From Arthrobacter sp. C9C5 (GTDB lineage: Bacteria; Actinomycetota; Actinomycetes; Actinomycetales; Micrococcaceae), in assembly GCF_013359735.1 (NCBI RefSeq), contig NZ_JABFMX010000003.1:62001-126000 (forward strand): a DNA stretch of 64,000 bases. The letters run 5' to 3'. The notes under the pieces were generated by a model that was not told the DNA's origin, searched no databases, and saw nothing but the letters and a program-made list of their open reading frames with translations. Below are positions 15,864-24,143 of this stretch, one piece after another (the stretch's first letter is position 1; each line of letters begins with the position of its first letter). Position numbers and translations under genes: made by a program.

Positions 15864-17327
15864 TCAGATCGAGTAGCGCTCGTCCTCGTGGTCGCCCGGG
15901 TGGTCCTTGACGAGCCCGGCGGCAAGCGTGTTGCCGTCCTGCGGGTCGATCACCAGGAAGGCCCCGGTCCGCCGGTGGCGCAGGTAGTTTTCCAGCGGCA
16001 GCGGCGCTGCGAGCCGGAGCTGGGCGTGGCCGATGTCGTTGAGCTCCAGGGTGGTGGTGGGCTCCAACTGGAAGTTGGCGAGATCCAGCTTGCCCGTCAC
16101 GTTGCGGACCAAGGCTTGGACCGTGCGGGTGCCGTGCTTCACCAGGACCTTCGCGCCCTCGCGGAGCGGCTTGGGCGAGAGCCAGCACAGCGCCGCGTAC
16201 AGGTCGGCGGTGGACTCCGGGATTTTGCCCCCGGCGGGCCCCGCCGCCGCGATCGTGTCGCCGCGGGCGACGTCGAACTCGTCCGCGAGCCGGAGCGCTA
16301 CGGACCGCGGGGCCACGGCCTCGGTGAGTTCGCGGCCCGCAAAGTCGATCCCGGTGACGGTGGTGGTGCGCGGCGCCTGGCCCGGGGTCAGGACATTGAC
16401 CTTATCCCCCACTTTTACCGAGCCTTCGGTGATCTGTCCGGCGTAGGCCCGGTAGTCACGGTAATTCTCGACGTCGAGTCCCCCGGCGACGGCGTCGGGC
16501 GCCAGCGCACCCTGCGGCCGAATGACCAGCTGGACCGGGAAGCGGAAGCTCTCCAGGTGGCTTTCGAGTTCGTCGGCGGCGGGCAGCGTCTCGAGGACCT
16601 CCAGCAGCGCCGGACCCTGGTACCAGGGGGTGCGGTCCGAGCGGTCGACGACGTTGTCGCCGTCGAGCGCGGACACGGGGATGACGAACAGATCGGCGAC
16701 GCCGACGGCACTTGATTCCTGGCGACCGAGCCCGAGCTCGCGCCCGACCTGCTGGACATCCGCCTCGATCGCGCGGAACACGTCCTCGCTGAAATCCACG
16801 AGGTCGATCTTGTTCACGGCGACGACCACGTGGGCCACACGCAGCAGCTGCAGCACGGACAGATGCCGCCGGGTCTGCTCCAGGACACCCTTGCGGGCAT
16901 CGATGAGCACGACGACGGCGTCCGCGGTGGACGCGCCGGTGACGGTGTTCTTGGTGTACTGCACGTGCCCGGGGCAGTCCGCGAGGATGAAACTGCGGCG
17001 GTCCGTGGCGAAGTAGCGGTAGGCGACGTCGATGGTAATGCCCTGTTCCCGTTCGGCACGGAGGCCGTCGGTCAGGAGGGCGAGGTCGATCCGCTGTGTC
17101 CCTCCCGGGGCCGCTGCCCCGGACCCGCCGAAGCCGCGGTCCGCGGAGGTGCGCGCAACGGCGTCGAGCTGGTCGGAGAGGATCGCCTTCGAGTCGTGCA
17201 GCAGCCGGCCCACCAGGGTGGACTTGCCGTCGTCGACCGAGCCGGCGGTCGCGAACCTAAACAGTGAAGCGGATGAGAGCCCGAGGCTTGCTGCGGCGGA
17301 TTCAGGCACAGTTGCGGTGGTGCTCAT
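15864..17327 (-). CDS. cysN: Sulfate adenylyltransferase, GTPase subunit
   Basis: 487 residues. EF-Tu-like GTPase with P-loop AGSVDDGKSTLVGRLL, switch region EREQGITIDVAYRYF, DCPGH and NKIDLV, followed by beta-barrel domains. GTP hydrolysis drives formation of adenosine 5'-phosphosulfate by CysD. There is no fused APS kinase (CysC) domain at the C-terminus, which fits the APS-type reductase encoded upstream. The start overlaps the cysD stop as TAATG. It is the last gene of the sirA-cysH-cysD-cysN block. Confidence 0.96.
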   Translation of the reverse strand: MSTTATVPESAAASLGLSSASLFRFATAGSVDDGKSTLVGRLLHDSKAILSDQLDAVARTSADRGFGGSGAAAPGGTQRIDLALLTDGLRAEREQGITIDVAYRYFATDRRSFILADCPGHVQYTKNTVTGASTADAVVVLIDARKGVLEQTRRHLSVLQLLRVAHVVVAVNKIDLVDFSEDVFRAIEADVQQVGRELGLGRQESSAVGVADLFVIPVSALDGDNVVDRSDRTPWYQGPALLEVLETLPAADELESHLESFRFPVQLVIRPQGALAPDAVAGGLDVENYRDYRAYAGQITEGSVKVGDKVNVLTPGQAPRTTTVTGIDFAGRELTEAVAPRSVALRLADEFDVARGDTIAAAGPAGGKIPESTADLYAALCWLSPKPLREGAKVLVKHGTRTVQALVRNVTGKLDLANFQLEPTTTLELNDIGHAQLRLAAPLPLENYLRHRRTGAFLVIDPQDGNTLAAGLVKDHPGDHEDERYSI

Positions 17328-18382
17328 TAGAAATAGCCGTCCTTCTTGCGGTCTTCCATGGCAGCCTCGGAGATCCGGTCATCGGCCCGGGTGGCGCCAC
17401 GTTCGGTGATGGTGGAGGCGGCAACCTCAATGACGACGTCGCGCACGGTGGCGGCGGCCGATTCCACGGCGCCGGTGCAGGACATGTCGCCGACGGTCCG
17501 GTAGCGGACGGTCTTGGTGATAACTTGCTCGTCTTCCCGCGGCTGGGAGGCCTCGCCGACCGCGCGCCACATGCCGTCGCGGGCGAAGACCTCGCGCTGG
17601 TGGGCGTAGTACAGGCCCGGCAGCTCGATGTTCTCTCGTTCGATGTAGCGCCACACGTCCAGCTCGGTCCAGTTGCTGATGGGGAAGGCCCGGACGTGCT
17701 GGCCCACAGTGTGCCGTCCGTTGTAGAGGTTCCACAGTTCGGGGCGCTGGTTCCGCGGGTCCCACTGGCCGAATTCGTCGCGCAGGCTCAGGATGCGCTC
17801 CTTGGCCCGGGCCTTGTCCTCGTCCCGGCGGCCGCCGCCGAAGACGGCGTCGAACTTGTTGCGCTGGATCGCGTCCAGGAGCGGGACGGTCTGCAGCGGG
17901 TTGCGGGTGCCGTCCGCGCGCTCAGCCAGCGCGCCGGAATCGATGAACTCCTGGACGCTGCCGACGACGAGCCTGAGCCCCAGCCGCTCCACCGTCCGGT
18001 CACGGAACTCGATTACCTCAGGAAAGTTGTGCCCGGTATCCACATGGAGCACCGGAAACGGCACCTTCCCCGGCCAGAACGCCTTCGTGGCCAGGTGCAG
18101 CATCACCACAGAGTCCTTGCCGCCGGAAAACAGCAGCGCAGGCTTCTCAAACTCGGCGACCACTTCCCGGATGATGTGAATCGCTTCCGATTCCAACGTA
18201 TCCAAAGACGACAGGCGGGCCGGGGAGCTCAGGCGGCCATCCGCCGTCGACCCCGATGCCGCCCAGGGAGTGGCATCGGGCCTGTCGGAGCGGGACGCGA
18301 TGCTGCTTGCAGCATCGCCGTCCCGCGAAGGGGCGGGGGCGGCATCGGGGTCGACGGCCACGGAAGTCAGGAAAGTGCTCAT
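17327..18382 (-). CDS. cysD: Sulfate adenylyltransferase, catalytic subunit, with inserted N-terminal extension
   Basis: 351 residues; family members are about 300. The core starts near [16 protein letters not shown] and carries the PP-loop [15 protein letters not shown] and the terminal [16 protein letters not shown]. It makes APS from ATP and sulfate with CysN. The extra ~55 N-terminal residues (Ala/Ser/Asp/Pro-rich) are almost wholly encoded by a nested palindromic repeat at 18246-18355. The start is placed at the ATG that overlaps the cysH stop (ATGA); another in-frame ATG lies 15 nt upstream inside cysH. Confidence 0.95.
   Translation of the reverse strand: MSTFLTSVAVDPDAAPAPSRDGDAASSIASRSDRPDATPWAASGSTADGRLSSPARLSSLDTLESEAIHIIREVVAEFEKPALLFSGGKDSVVMLHLATKAFWPGKVPFPVLHVDTGHNFPEVIEFRDRTVERLGLRLVVGSVQEFIDSGALAERADGTRNPLQTVPLLDAIQRNKFDAVFGGGRRDEDKARAKERILSLRDEFGQWDPRNQRPELWNLYNGRHTVGQHVRAFPISNWTELDVWRYIERENIELPGLYYAHQREVFARDGMWRAVGEASQPREDEQVITKTVRYRTVGDMSCTGAVESAAATVRDVVIEVAASTITERGATRADDRISEAAMEDRKKDGYF
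18246..18355 (-). repeat. Nested palindromic element, copy A, inside cysD
   Basis: A perfect 19-bp inverted repeat (GTCGACCCCGATGCCGCCC at 18246-18264, its complement at 18337-18355) encloses a second hairpin at 18292-18324 with arms GGGACG-CGATGCTGC / GCAGCATCG-C-CGTCCC around TT. A related element lies in the bkd E2 gene at 52406-52561. Both are read in the same frame and give similar peptides containing AAPAPS-x-DG-x-AASS and DATP. Confidence 0.85.
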
Positions 18383-19089
18383 ACGTGTAGTCCGCATTCT
18401 GTCTTGTCGGTTCCTGCCCAGCGTCCGGCGCGGGGGTCGTCGCCGGCCGCCACCTTGCGGGTGCAGGGCTGGCAGCCAATGGACGGGTAGCCCTGGGTAA
18501 GCAGCGGGTTGACGGGCAGGAGATTGTCATCGGAGTACCGCACCAGCTGGTCGAAGCTCCAGGCCGCCACCGGGTTGACCTTGACCAGGCCGTTGGCTTC
18601 GTCCCAGGTGACCAGCGGGGTGTTGGTGCGGGTGGGCGCCTCGTCGCGGCGGACCCCGGTGAACCAGAGTTCGTAGCCGGCGAGGGTGCGGCGCAGCGGC
18701 GCCACCTTGCGCAGGGCGCAGCACTGGGCGGGGTCGCGGGCGAAGAGATCCTTGCCCAACAGCCGGTCCTGCTGCTCCACGGTGGTTTCCGGCAGCACGT
18801 CGACGACGTTGACGCGCAGGTTCGCGGCCACTTCATCGCGGGTGGCATGGGTTTCCGGGAAGTGGTAGCCGGTTTCGAGGAACAGCACGTCGACGCCGGG
18901 GAGTTGGTCCGCGACGAGCGCCGGCAAGACGGCATCCGCCATGGAGCAGGCCACGGCGACGGCGGGCAGCTCGAAGTTGCGCGCCACCCAGGCGATCACC
19001 TCGCGGGCCGGGACGTCCCAGCCGAGCTCGGCGGCGCCGGCCTCGGCGAGTGCCTTGAGCTCCTCGCGGGAACGGGGTGCGGCCGTCAT
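18379..19089 (-). CDS. cysH: Assimilatory adenylylsulfate (APS) reductase
   Basis: 236 residues, PAPS reductase/FAD synthetase fold. It has the two cysteine pairs of the 4Fe-4S APS-reductase type (QCCALRK around residue 125 and GCQPC around 212) and the catalytic C-terminal Cys in KTECGLHV. So the substrate is APS, reduced to sulfite and AMP with thioredoxin. [16 protein letters not shown] marks the substrate site. Its ATG overlaps the sirA stop (ATGA), and its stop overlaps the cysD start. Confidence 0.95.
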   Translation of the reverse strand: MTAAPRSREELKALAEAGAAELGWDVPAREVIAWVARNFELPAVAVACSMADAVLPALVADQLPGVDVLFLETGYHFPETHATRDEVAANLRVNVVDVLPETTVEQQDRLLGKDLFARDPAQCCALRKVAPLRRTLAGYELWFTGVRRDEAPTRTNTPLVTWDEANGLVKVNPVAAWSFDQLVRYSDDNLLPVNPLLTQGYPSIGCQPCTRKVAAGDDPRAGRWAGTDKTECGLHV

Positions 19090-20831
19090 TGCAGGTCACC
19101 CTCATCGGCGGCGAAGGCCCATTCGGCGAAGGTCTGGCCCTCCGAACGGTCCGCGACGAATTTCCGGACCACACGCTCCACATAGTCGGGCAGCTCTTCG
19201 GCCGTGACCTTGAGACCGCGCACAGTGCGTCCCAGACCCGCCTCCTCGCGGCTGTCCGAGGCCAGCCCGCCGCCGAGGTGGACCTGGAAACCCGGGGTGG
19301 GGTCGCCGTCGGGCGTGGGAAGCATCATGCCCTTCAGGCCGATGTCCGCGGTCTGGATCCGGGCGCAGGAGTTGGGGCAGCCGTTGATGTGCAGCGACAG
19401 GGCCTGCGGGAGCTGCTTGGTCTCGACCAGGTCGGAGAGGCGGCGCTCCAGCTCGGCCACGGCTGTGGCGGCGGTGACCTTGGTTTCCACGATGGCGAGC
19501 TTGCAGAACTCGATGCCGGTGCAGGCGATGGTGCCGCGGCGGAACACCGACGGCCGGGCGGAGAGGCCCAGGGCGTCGAGTTCGGCCACGAGCGGTTCCA
19601 CCTCGTCCTTGGGCACGTCGAGGACCACGATTTTCTGGTGCGGCGTGGTGCGCAGCCGCTGCGAGCCGCGGGCCTCCAGGGTGTCCGCGAGCTGGACCAG
19701 CTGGCTGCCGGAGAGCCGGCCGGCCAGCGGGGTGGCGCCGATGAAGAACTTTCCGTCCTTCTGCTCGTGCACGCCGACGTGGTCGCCGGGGGTGGCGGGC
19801 TTAGGCGCCGCGGGGCCGTCGGCAAGTTTGTAGCCGAGGTATTCGTCCTCGAGGATCCGGCGGAACTTCTCCGGCCCCCAGTCGGCCAGCAGGAACTTCA
19901 GCCGGGCCTTGGTGCGCATCCGCCGGTAGCCGTAGTCGCGGAAGATGCTGGTGACTCCGAGCCAGACGTCGGCGGCCTGCTCGGGCCGGACGAAGGCACC
20001 GAGCCGCTTGCCCAGCATCGGGTTGGTGGAGAGGGCTCCGCCCACCCAGAGGTCGTAGCCGGCGCCGAGCTCGGGGTGGACCAGGCCCACCAGGGCGACG
20101 TCGTTGATCTCATGGACCACGTCCTGGCTGGGGTGGCCGGTGATGGCGGTTTTGAATTTGCGCGGCAGGTTGGCGAGCTCCGGGTCGCCGATGAACCGTT
20201 CGGCGAGCTCGTGGATCAGCGGCGTCGGGTCGATGATCTCGTCCTTGGCGATGCCGGCGACCGGGGAGCCGAGGATGACGCGCGGAACGTCGCCGCAGGC
20301 CTCCGTGGTGGACAGGTCCACGGATTCGAGGCGGCGCCAGATCTCCGGCACGTCCTCGACCCGGATCCAGTGCAGCTGGATGTTCTGCCGGTCGGTGAGG
20401 TCGGCCGAGCCACGGGCGAAGTCCACGGAGATCTGGCCGATGACGCGGAGCTGTTCGGTGGTGAGGGCGCCGCCGTCGATCCTGACTCGGAGCATGAAGT
20501 ACTTGTCCTCGAGCTCGTGCGGCTCAAGCGTGGCGGTCTTGCCGCCGTCGATCCCGGGCTTGCGCTGGGTGTAGAGCCCCCACCAGCGGAAGCGGCCGTG
20601 CAGGTCCGTGCCGTCGATCGAGTCGAAGCCGTGCTTGGCGTAGACGGACTCGATACGCTCGCGGACGTTTAGGCCGTTGTCTTCCTGTTTCCAGGTTTCG
20701 TTGGCGTTCAGTGGGGCGGTGCCGTCCACTTTCCACTGCCCGTGCGGCTTGGCCGCGGGTCGGGCGGGTCGCTTGGCGCGGCCTGCGGCAGCCTGGTCCG
20801 GGGACGCTCCGGCTAGAGCTGTATCAGTCAT
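19086..20831 (-). CDS. sirA: Ferredoxin-dependent assimilatory sulfite reductase
   Basis: 581 residues, two nitrite/sulfite reductase half-repeats. The siroheme/4Fe-4S cysteines are visible as CTGIEFC and NGCPNSC in the second half. LTDRQNIQLHWIR is the conserved active-site strand and EACGDVPRVI holds the Cys that in ferredoxin-type SirA can crosslink to a nearby Tyr. It reduces sulfite to sulfide with six electrons from ferredoxin. Assimilatory nitrite reductase is the alternative, but co-transcription with cysH, cysD and cysN settles sulfite. No ribosome site precedes the ATG; TACAGT lies 6 nt upstream, so the mRNA is probably leaderless. Confidence 0.95.
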   Translation of the reverse strand: MTDTALAGASPDQAAAGRAKRPARPAAKPHGQWKVDGTAPLNANETWKQEDNGLNVRERIESVYAKHGFDSIDGTDLHGRFRWWGLYTQRKPGIDGGKTATLEPHELEDKYFMLRVRIDGGALTTEQLRVIGQISVDFARGSADLTDRQNIQLHWIRVEDVPEIWRRLESVDLSTTEACGDVPRVILGSPVAGIAKDEIIDPTPLIHELAERFIGDPELANLPRKFKTAITGHPSQDVVHEINDVALVGLVHPELGAGYDLWVGGALSTNPMLGKRLGAFVRPEQAADVWLGVTSIFRDYGYRRMRTKARLKFLLADWGPEKFRRILEDEYLGYKLADGPAAPKPATPGDHVGVHEQKDGKFFIGATPLAGRLSGSQLVQLADTLEARGSQRLRTTPHQKIVVLDVPKDEVEPLVAELDALGLSARPSVFRRGTIACTGIEFCKLAIVETKVTAATAVAELERRLSDLVETKQLPQALSLHINGCPNSCARIQTADIGLKGMMLPTPDGDPTPGFQVHLGGGLASDSREEAGLGRTVRGLKVTAEELPDYVERVVRKFVADRSEGQTFAEWAFAADEGDLQ

Positions 20832-20913
20832 GGATCGACTGTAGGGGTGGCCGTAATGGCGTCACAAAGGGTCAGAAACGCGGGGTCACCTAGGGCAACA
20901 TTTCGTCATGAAG
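20832..20913 (-). promoter_or_regulatory. Leaderless sulfur-type promoter of the sirA-cysHDN operon
   Basis: Minus strand: CTTCATGACG (20913-20904), 24 nt, GTTTCTGACCCTTTG (20879-20865), with TTGTGA as -35, 18 nt, TACAGT as -10 and 6 nt to the sirA ATG. Matches to the siroheme synthase and importer blocks are 8 of 10 and 11 of 15. Distance from block to ATG is again 33 nt. The 10 nt before the second block, GTGACCCCGC, are nearly the same as in the importer promoter. It overlaps the end of the cbiX-like gene. Confidence 0.65.
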
Positions 20914-21643
20914 CGCTGCCGGCGACCGCCGCGTCATAACGCGCCAACGCAATCTCGGCGAGCACCGGGGAAGGCAGCAGGGGCGCGGTGACCAGGTCCG
21001 CGCCGGCCTTGGCGAGCTGGTCGTGGAAGAACCCCGGGGCCAGCAGGTAGGACGCGATGACCACCCGGCCGCCCAGGTCCACCGCCCCGGCCGACAGCCC
21101 CGCGCCGGCGCCTCCCGCCGCCTCCTCGCGGAGCATGGCCACGGCGTCCGGCACCGACGGCGTCGCCGAGGCGCCGTATGCGGCCACGATCCGGTTGGAA
21201 CGGAGCGCGCGCAGCTGGCCCGCGAGTTCCTCGACGTTTTCCGCGGCGGTAGCGTCAGAAGATCCCGCGGCGGCGAGGATCACGGCGTCGTTGTCGGTCA
21301 CTCCGGCCTCGCGCAGCCGCTGGTCCAGCAGCGCCGCGAGCCGCGGGTCGGGGCCCAGCGGCGCCGCGGCGAGGGTGCCCGGCCGGCTCTTCACGGCCCG
21401 GGCGATGTCCACCTTGACGTGGTACCCCACGCTCAGCAGCAGCGGCACGACGACGGCGGTTTCCCCCGCCGGGAGCCCCGCCACCACGGCGGGCAGCTCG
21501 GGGTCCTGAACATCGACGTAGGCTTCGCGGACGTCGAGCCCGGGACGCAGCGCGGCGATACCGGCCCGCAGGGCATTGACTTCCGCAGCCCCCTGCGTGC
21601 TGGAGGTGCCGTGGGCGCAGGCGATCAGGATGGGGCTATTCAT
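20906..21643 (-). CDS. Sirohydrochlorin chelatase (CbiX/SirB-like)
   Basis: 245 residues, two-domain CbiX type. The first domain begins ILIACAHGTSSTQG with the metal-binding His; VVVPLLLSVGYHVKVDI holds the second conserved His. The second domain is degenerate in the same motifs but keeps VIASYLLAPGFFHDQL. It inserts Fe2+ (siroheme) or Co2+ into sirohydrochlorin; adjacency to sirA favours iron. It has no pathway partners for cobalamin nearby. The stop codon lies within the sirA promoter region, and a 74-bp gap leads to sirA, so it may be read into the same operon. Confidence 0.88.
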   Translation of the reverse strand: MNSPILIACAHGTSSTQGAAEVNALRAGIAALRPGLDVREAYVDVQDPELPAVVAGLPAGETAVVVPLLLSVGYHVKVDIARAVKSRPGTLAAAPLGPDPRLAALLDQRLREAGVTDNDAVILAAAGSSDATAAENVEELAGQLRALRSNRIVAAYGASATPSVPDAVAMLREEAAGGAGAGLSAGAVDLGGRVVIASYLLAPGFFHDQLAKAGADLVTAPLLPSPVLAEIALARYDAAVAGSAS

Positions 21644-21705
21644 AGCCGTTAGCGTAACCTTGGAGCCGCCCTATCCGCCCCCCCTGCAACCGACCGGGAC
21701 GCCCC

Positions 21706-22377
21706 ATGACCTTCTCCTTTAGCCTCGTTATGGTCTGGCTGGACCTCGCCGGCGTCTTCTTCTTCGCGGTCTCCGGTTCGCTGCTCGCGGCCCGGAAGCA
21801 GTTCGACATAGTCGGGTCCCTGTTGCTGGCCTCGGTGGTGAGCCTGGGCGGCGGCGTCATCCGCGACATCATCATCAACGCGGGCCCGCCGGCGGCCTTC
21901 ACCAACCCGGCGTACCTCGCTCCCCCGCTGCTGGCGACGGTGCTGGTGTATTTCCTCTTCTCCAGTGTCCAGCGTTTCACCTCGCTGCTGGTCTTGTTCG
22001 ACGCCGGCGGGCTGGCCTTGTTCTGCATCACGGGAAGCCTGAAGGCCCTCGCCGCGGGCATGCACCCCGTGGCCGCGGTGCTCCTGGGCGTCACGACGGC
22101 GGTGGGCGGCGGCCTGCTCCGGGACATCACCGCTAACGAGGTGCCGCAGCTCTTTGACCCCAAGGACATCTATGCCCTGCCGGCGTTCGCGGGGGCCGCG
22201 CTGACGGTGGCGCTGTCCGTCACCGGGGTGTTCACCGCGGTGACGGCGAGTGCGGTGGCCGCCGTGGTTTTCGCCTTCCGCGTAACCGCCTGGCGGCGCC
22301 ACTGGTACGTGCCGCTGGCGGTCCGCGGCTGGCACCGCCTGGGCCTGGACGCGGCCGAAAGTGGCCCTAAGGATTAG
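21706..22377 (+). CDS. TRIC-type cation channel family protein (UPF0126)
   Basis: 223 residues with two repeats of three membrane helices plus a seventh segment. The signature GGG-x-I/L-RDI occurs twice (SLGGGVIRDIIIN near residue 45 and VGGGLLRDITANE near 130), which marks the prokaryotic TRIC family of trimeric potassium-permeable channels. The ATG follows ACGCCCC with only a weak ribosome site. The next gene starts 13 bp downstream, so the pair is likely an operon. Confidence 0.9.
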   Translation: MTFSFSLVMVWLDLAGVFFFAVSGSLLAARKQFDIVGSLLLASVVSLGGGVIRDIIINAGPPAAFTNPAYLAPPLLATVLVYFLFSSVQRFTSLLVLFDAGGLALFCITGSLKALAAGMHPVAAVLLGVTTAVGGGLLRDITANEVPQLFDPKDIYALPAFAGAALTVALSVTGVFTAVTASAVAAVVFAFRVTAWRRHWYVPLAVRGWHRLGLDAAESGPKD

Positions 22378-22390
22378 CTAGGATAAGAGC

Positions 22391-22819
22391 ATGACTGACA
22401 TGTTCCTCGAGAAGTTCCGCGCGCTAGTTCCGAAGTATCTCGAAGACGAATGGCAGGAAGAGGACGGGCTGCCGGCAGACGAGCTCGATGCGGCCCTGGC
22501 CGAGCACCAATTCCAGGTCCCGCTGGTCCTGCGGGAGTTCTACCTGGCCCTCGGCGGCTGCGAGGACCTCATGGAGGCCTACCACTACTTCTGGGACCCC
22601 GAAGAGCTTGAGGTCGACGACGAGGGCTTCCTGATGTTCCTCGAGGACGAGGAAGAACAATTCACCTGGGGCTTCCGTGTGGGCGACCTCAGCGTCCCGG
22701 ACCCGATCGTGTACCGCCGCAACAACGCCCGCGGCCAGTGGAAGAGTGAGGAAGGCACCTTCTCCGAATTCGTCTTCGACATGTTCGAGTGGGCCTTCAA
22801 CGAAGAGGACGAGGACTAG
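22391..22819 (+). CDS. Acidic SUKH/SMI1-KNR4-like protein
   Basis: 142 residues, strongly acidic (ends FNEEDED). The pattern of an N-terminal acidic helix, then VPLVLREFYLALGG, then a beta segment LMFLEDEEEQFTWGF and a late Trp/Phe segment resembles SMI1/KNR4 (SUKH) proteins. Many of these are immunity proteins to contact-dependent toxins, but isolated housekeeping copies are common. No toxin gene is visible on either side. It is 13 bp after the TRIC gene and probably co-transcribed. Assignment is by pattern only. Confidence 0.7.
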   Translation: MTDMFLEKFRALVPKYLEDEWQEEDGLPADELDAALAEHQFQVPLVLREFYLALGGCEDLMEAYHYFWDPEELEVDDEGFLMFLEDEEEQFTWGFRVGDLSVPDPIVYRRNNARGQWKSEEGTFSEFVFDMFEWAFNEEDED

Positions 22820-22850
22820 AGAGGCCCTCCCCGAGCCGCGGGGCGCGGAC

Positions 22851-22934
22851 TTTCCCCACGTTTGAGCCGGCCGGCCGGCGTGTTGCGCAGAATCGCCGGT
22901 TGATTCCGGCGGTTGCCGCCGAAAGGTGGGGAAA
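22851..22934. terminator. Inverted repeat between convergent genes
   Basis: TTTCCCCAC (22851-22859) and GTGGGGAAA (22926-22934) form perfect 9-bp arms around a GC-rich interior with smaller pairs (GCCGGCCGGCC). The right arm ends 1 nt before the stop of the DUF559 gene. Position suggests a shared terminator, although the loop is long. Confidence 0.4.
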
Positions 22935-22935
22935 C

Positions 22936-23739
22936 TCAGCGGACGACCCTTCCGCGTAACACCTGCCAGACTTCCGCGACGATCTTCTGCGGGTTGAAAA
23001 CAACGTCCTGATACCCGTACCTCAACACCGCGTACCCGGCCAGGGTGCTTGCATTGTTCCGCCCGCGGTCCTTCTTCACCTGCCGGGCTTCCAAATGTGT
23101 GCTTCCATCGATCTCCACAATGAGGAATCCCTCCAGCAGGAAGTCCACGATCCCGATCCCCGGGAGATCCACCTGGGTCTGCGTGAAGATCCCTTCGCTC
23201 CGGAACAGGAGCCTGGCTACAACTTCGATCGCGGATCCCGCCGAACCGTCCACCAATTCCAGCGCCGCCCGCGCTGAACCGTTCCGGTTGCCGGGAAGAT
23301 GCCCTCTGAGATATTCGAGAGTGGTTCGACCCTGCAGGAGTGCGCTTTCCACCATGACCACGGATTCCATGGGCGGCCGGCATCGCAGGGCGTGCAACAG
23401 TGTATCCGTCAGCCCAGCCACGGGTCGCGGGAACTCCGGCGGGAGCACACTGCCTCGGTGGACAACCACACCGGAGGCCGAACCGTGGCGGCAGAAGAGG
23501 TGCAGCCGCGCCGGCTCGTGGAGTCTCCAGATCCTGTGGTGTCCCGCCGCCGAGACACAGGACAGCATGCCATTAGCCAAAACCGCGGCCACCAGGTCCG
23601 GCGCCGCACCCGGCAACGCAACTACATCATGGCGCAACCGCAGTATTTCCCCGGAAGTAAGCGAGTTGCGGATACTCCGTTCCGAGAACCCAGCCTGAAG
23701 CAGCGTTCCAGTCCGTGCGACGGAGCCCGCAAATTTCAT
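22936..23739 (-). CDS. DUF559-type protein with AbiEi-like N-terminus
   Basis: 267 residues from the ATG; in-frame GTG codons at 23757 and 23784 are also possible and no start has a strong ribosome site. The N-terminal ~60 residues (VARTGTLLQAGFSERSIRN) look like the winged helix of AbiEi-type antitoxins. The C-terminal ~100 residues hold the restriction-endonuclease-like DUF559 core: VDFLLEGFLIVEIDGSTHLE, then VKKDRGRNN and YAVLRYGYQDV. This architecture is common in Actinobacteria, without a proven role; nuclease activity is an inference from the D-(E)xD/H pattern. Slightly lower GC than its neighbours. Confidence 0.78.
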   Translation of the reverse strand: MKFAGSVARTGTLLQAGFSERSIRNSLTSGEILRLRHDVVALPGAAPDLVAAVLANGMLSCVSAAGHHRIWRLHEPARLHLFCRHGSASGVVVHRGSVLPPEFPRPVAGLTDTLLHALRCRPPMESVVMVESALLQGRTTLEYLRGHLPGNRNGSARAALELVDGSAGSAIEVVARLLFRSEGIFTQTQVDLPGIGIVDFLLEGFLIVEIDGSTHLEARQVKKDRGRNNASTLAGYAVLRYGYQDVVFNPQKIVAEVWQVLRGRVVR

Positions 23740-23972
23740 GTACGTCGTGACATCCACGCTTCCAGCAGAGCTGCCAACACCCACAGCGGGGAGGCTGCCC
23801 GGCTGCTATGTGGACAAGTCCCGGGCGGATTCTCCCCGGGTTCGGAGGCGCCCGACGGCGGGTCGGCGCGACTTGCCGGCCGTTCGACGTCCGCGGCGCC
23901 CAAAACAGTTGAGAGTTCCACGCCCCAACACCCGGCAAATCCGTGACAGGCAATTTACAGAATCACTAGACA

Positions 23973-23990
23973 ATATGACACAACTGTCAT
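23973..23990. promoter_or_regulatory. Perfect palindrome, candidate operator
   Basis: TATGACA-CAAC-TGTCATA, perfect 7-4-7, in the AT-rich part of the gap about 235 bp upstream of the DUF559 start. No regulator is adjacent. Confidence 0.35.
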
Positions 23991-24044
23991 AAAGTTGTTC
24001 GTGGGTTCACCAAATGCCTCCGGTGAATCTGATGCGAACGGAGA

Positions 24045-24102
24045 AATGGCCCCGGTTCCGCACAACGGACGACTCGTAACGTTGTGAAGAACCGGGGCCA
24101 TT
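24045..24102. terminator. Long hairpin after the polyprenyl synthase gene
   Basis: Arms of 23 nt (24045-24067 and 24080-24102) match at 21 positions; the core is AATGGCCCCGGTTC paired with GAACCGGGGCCATT. It starts 41 bp past the stop of the minus-strand polyprenyl synthase gene. No T-tract follows. Confidence 0.5.
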
Positions 24103-24143
24103 CCGGTTTAAGACTCAGGCGGGAGGACCCGCCGCCATGACCG

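Larger units (their letters stand above)
23740..24143. other. Intergenic stretch without a recognisable gene
   Basis: About 400 bp between the divergent start of the DUF559 gene and the end of the polyprenyl synthase gene. The part near 23940-24010 is AT-rich for this genome and holds a palindrome; the part near 24045-24102 holds a long hairpin. No open frame here has convincing codon use. Confidence 0.6.

Noticed and set aside
20886..20909. Short ORF MTKCCPR, with two Cys codons, just before sirA and overlapping the cbiX stop
   Set aside because: Attractive as a cysteine leader peptide, but the sirA promoter elements place the transcript start at the sirA ATG, downstream of it, and it lies inside the regulator site. 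It would be translated only from cbiX read-through.
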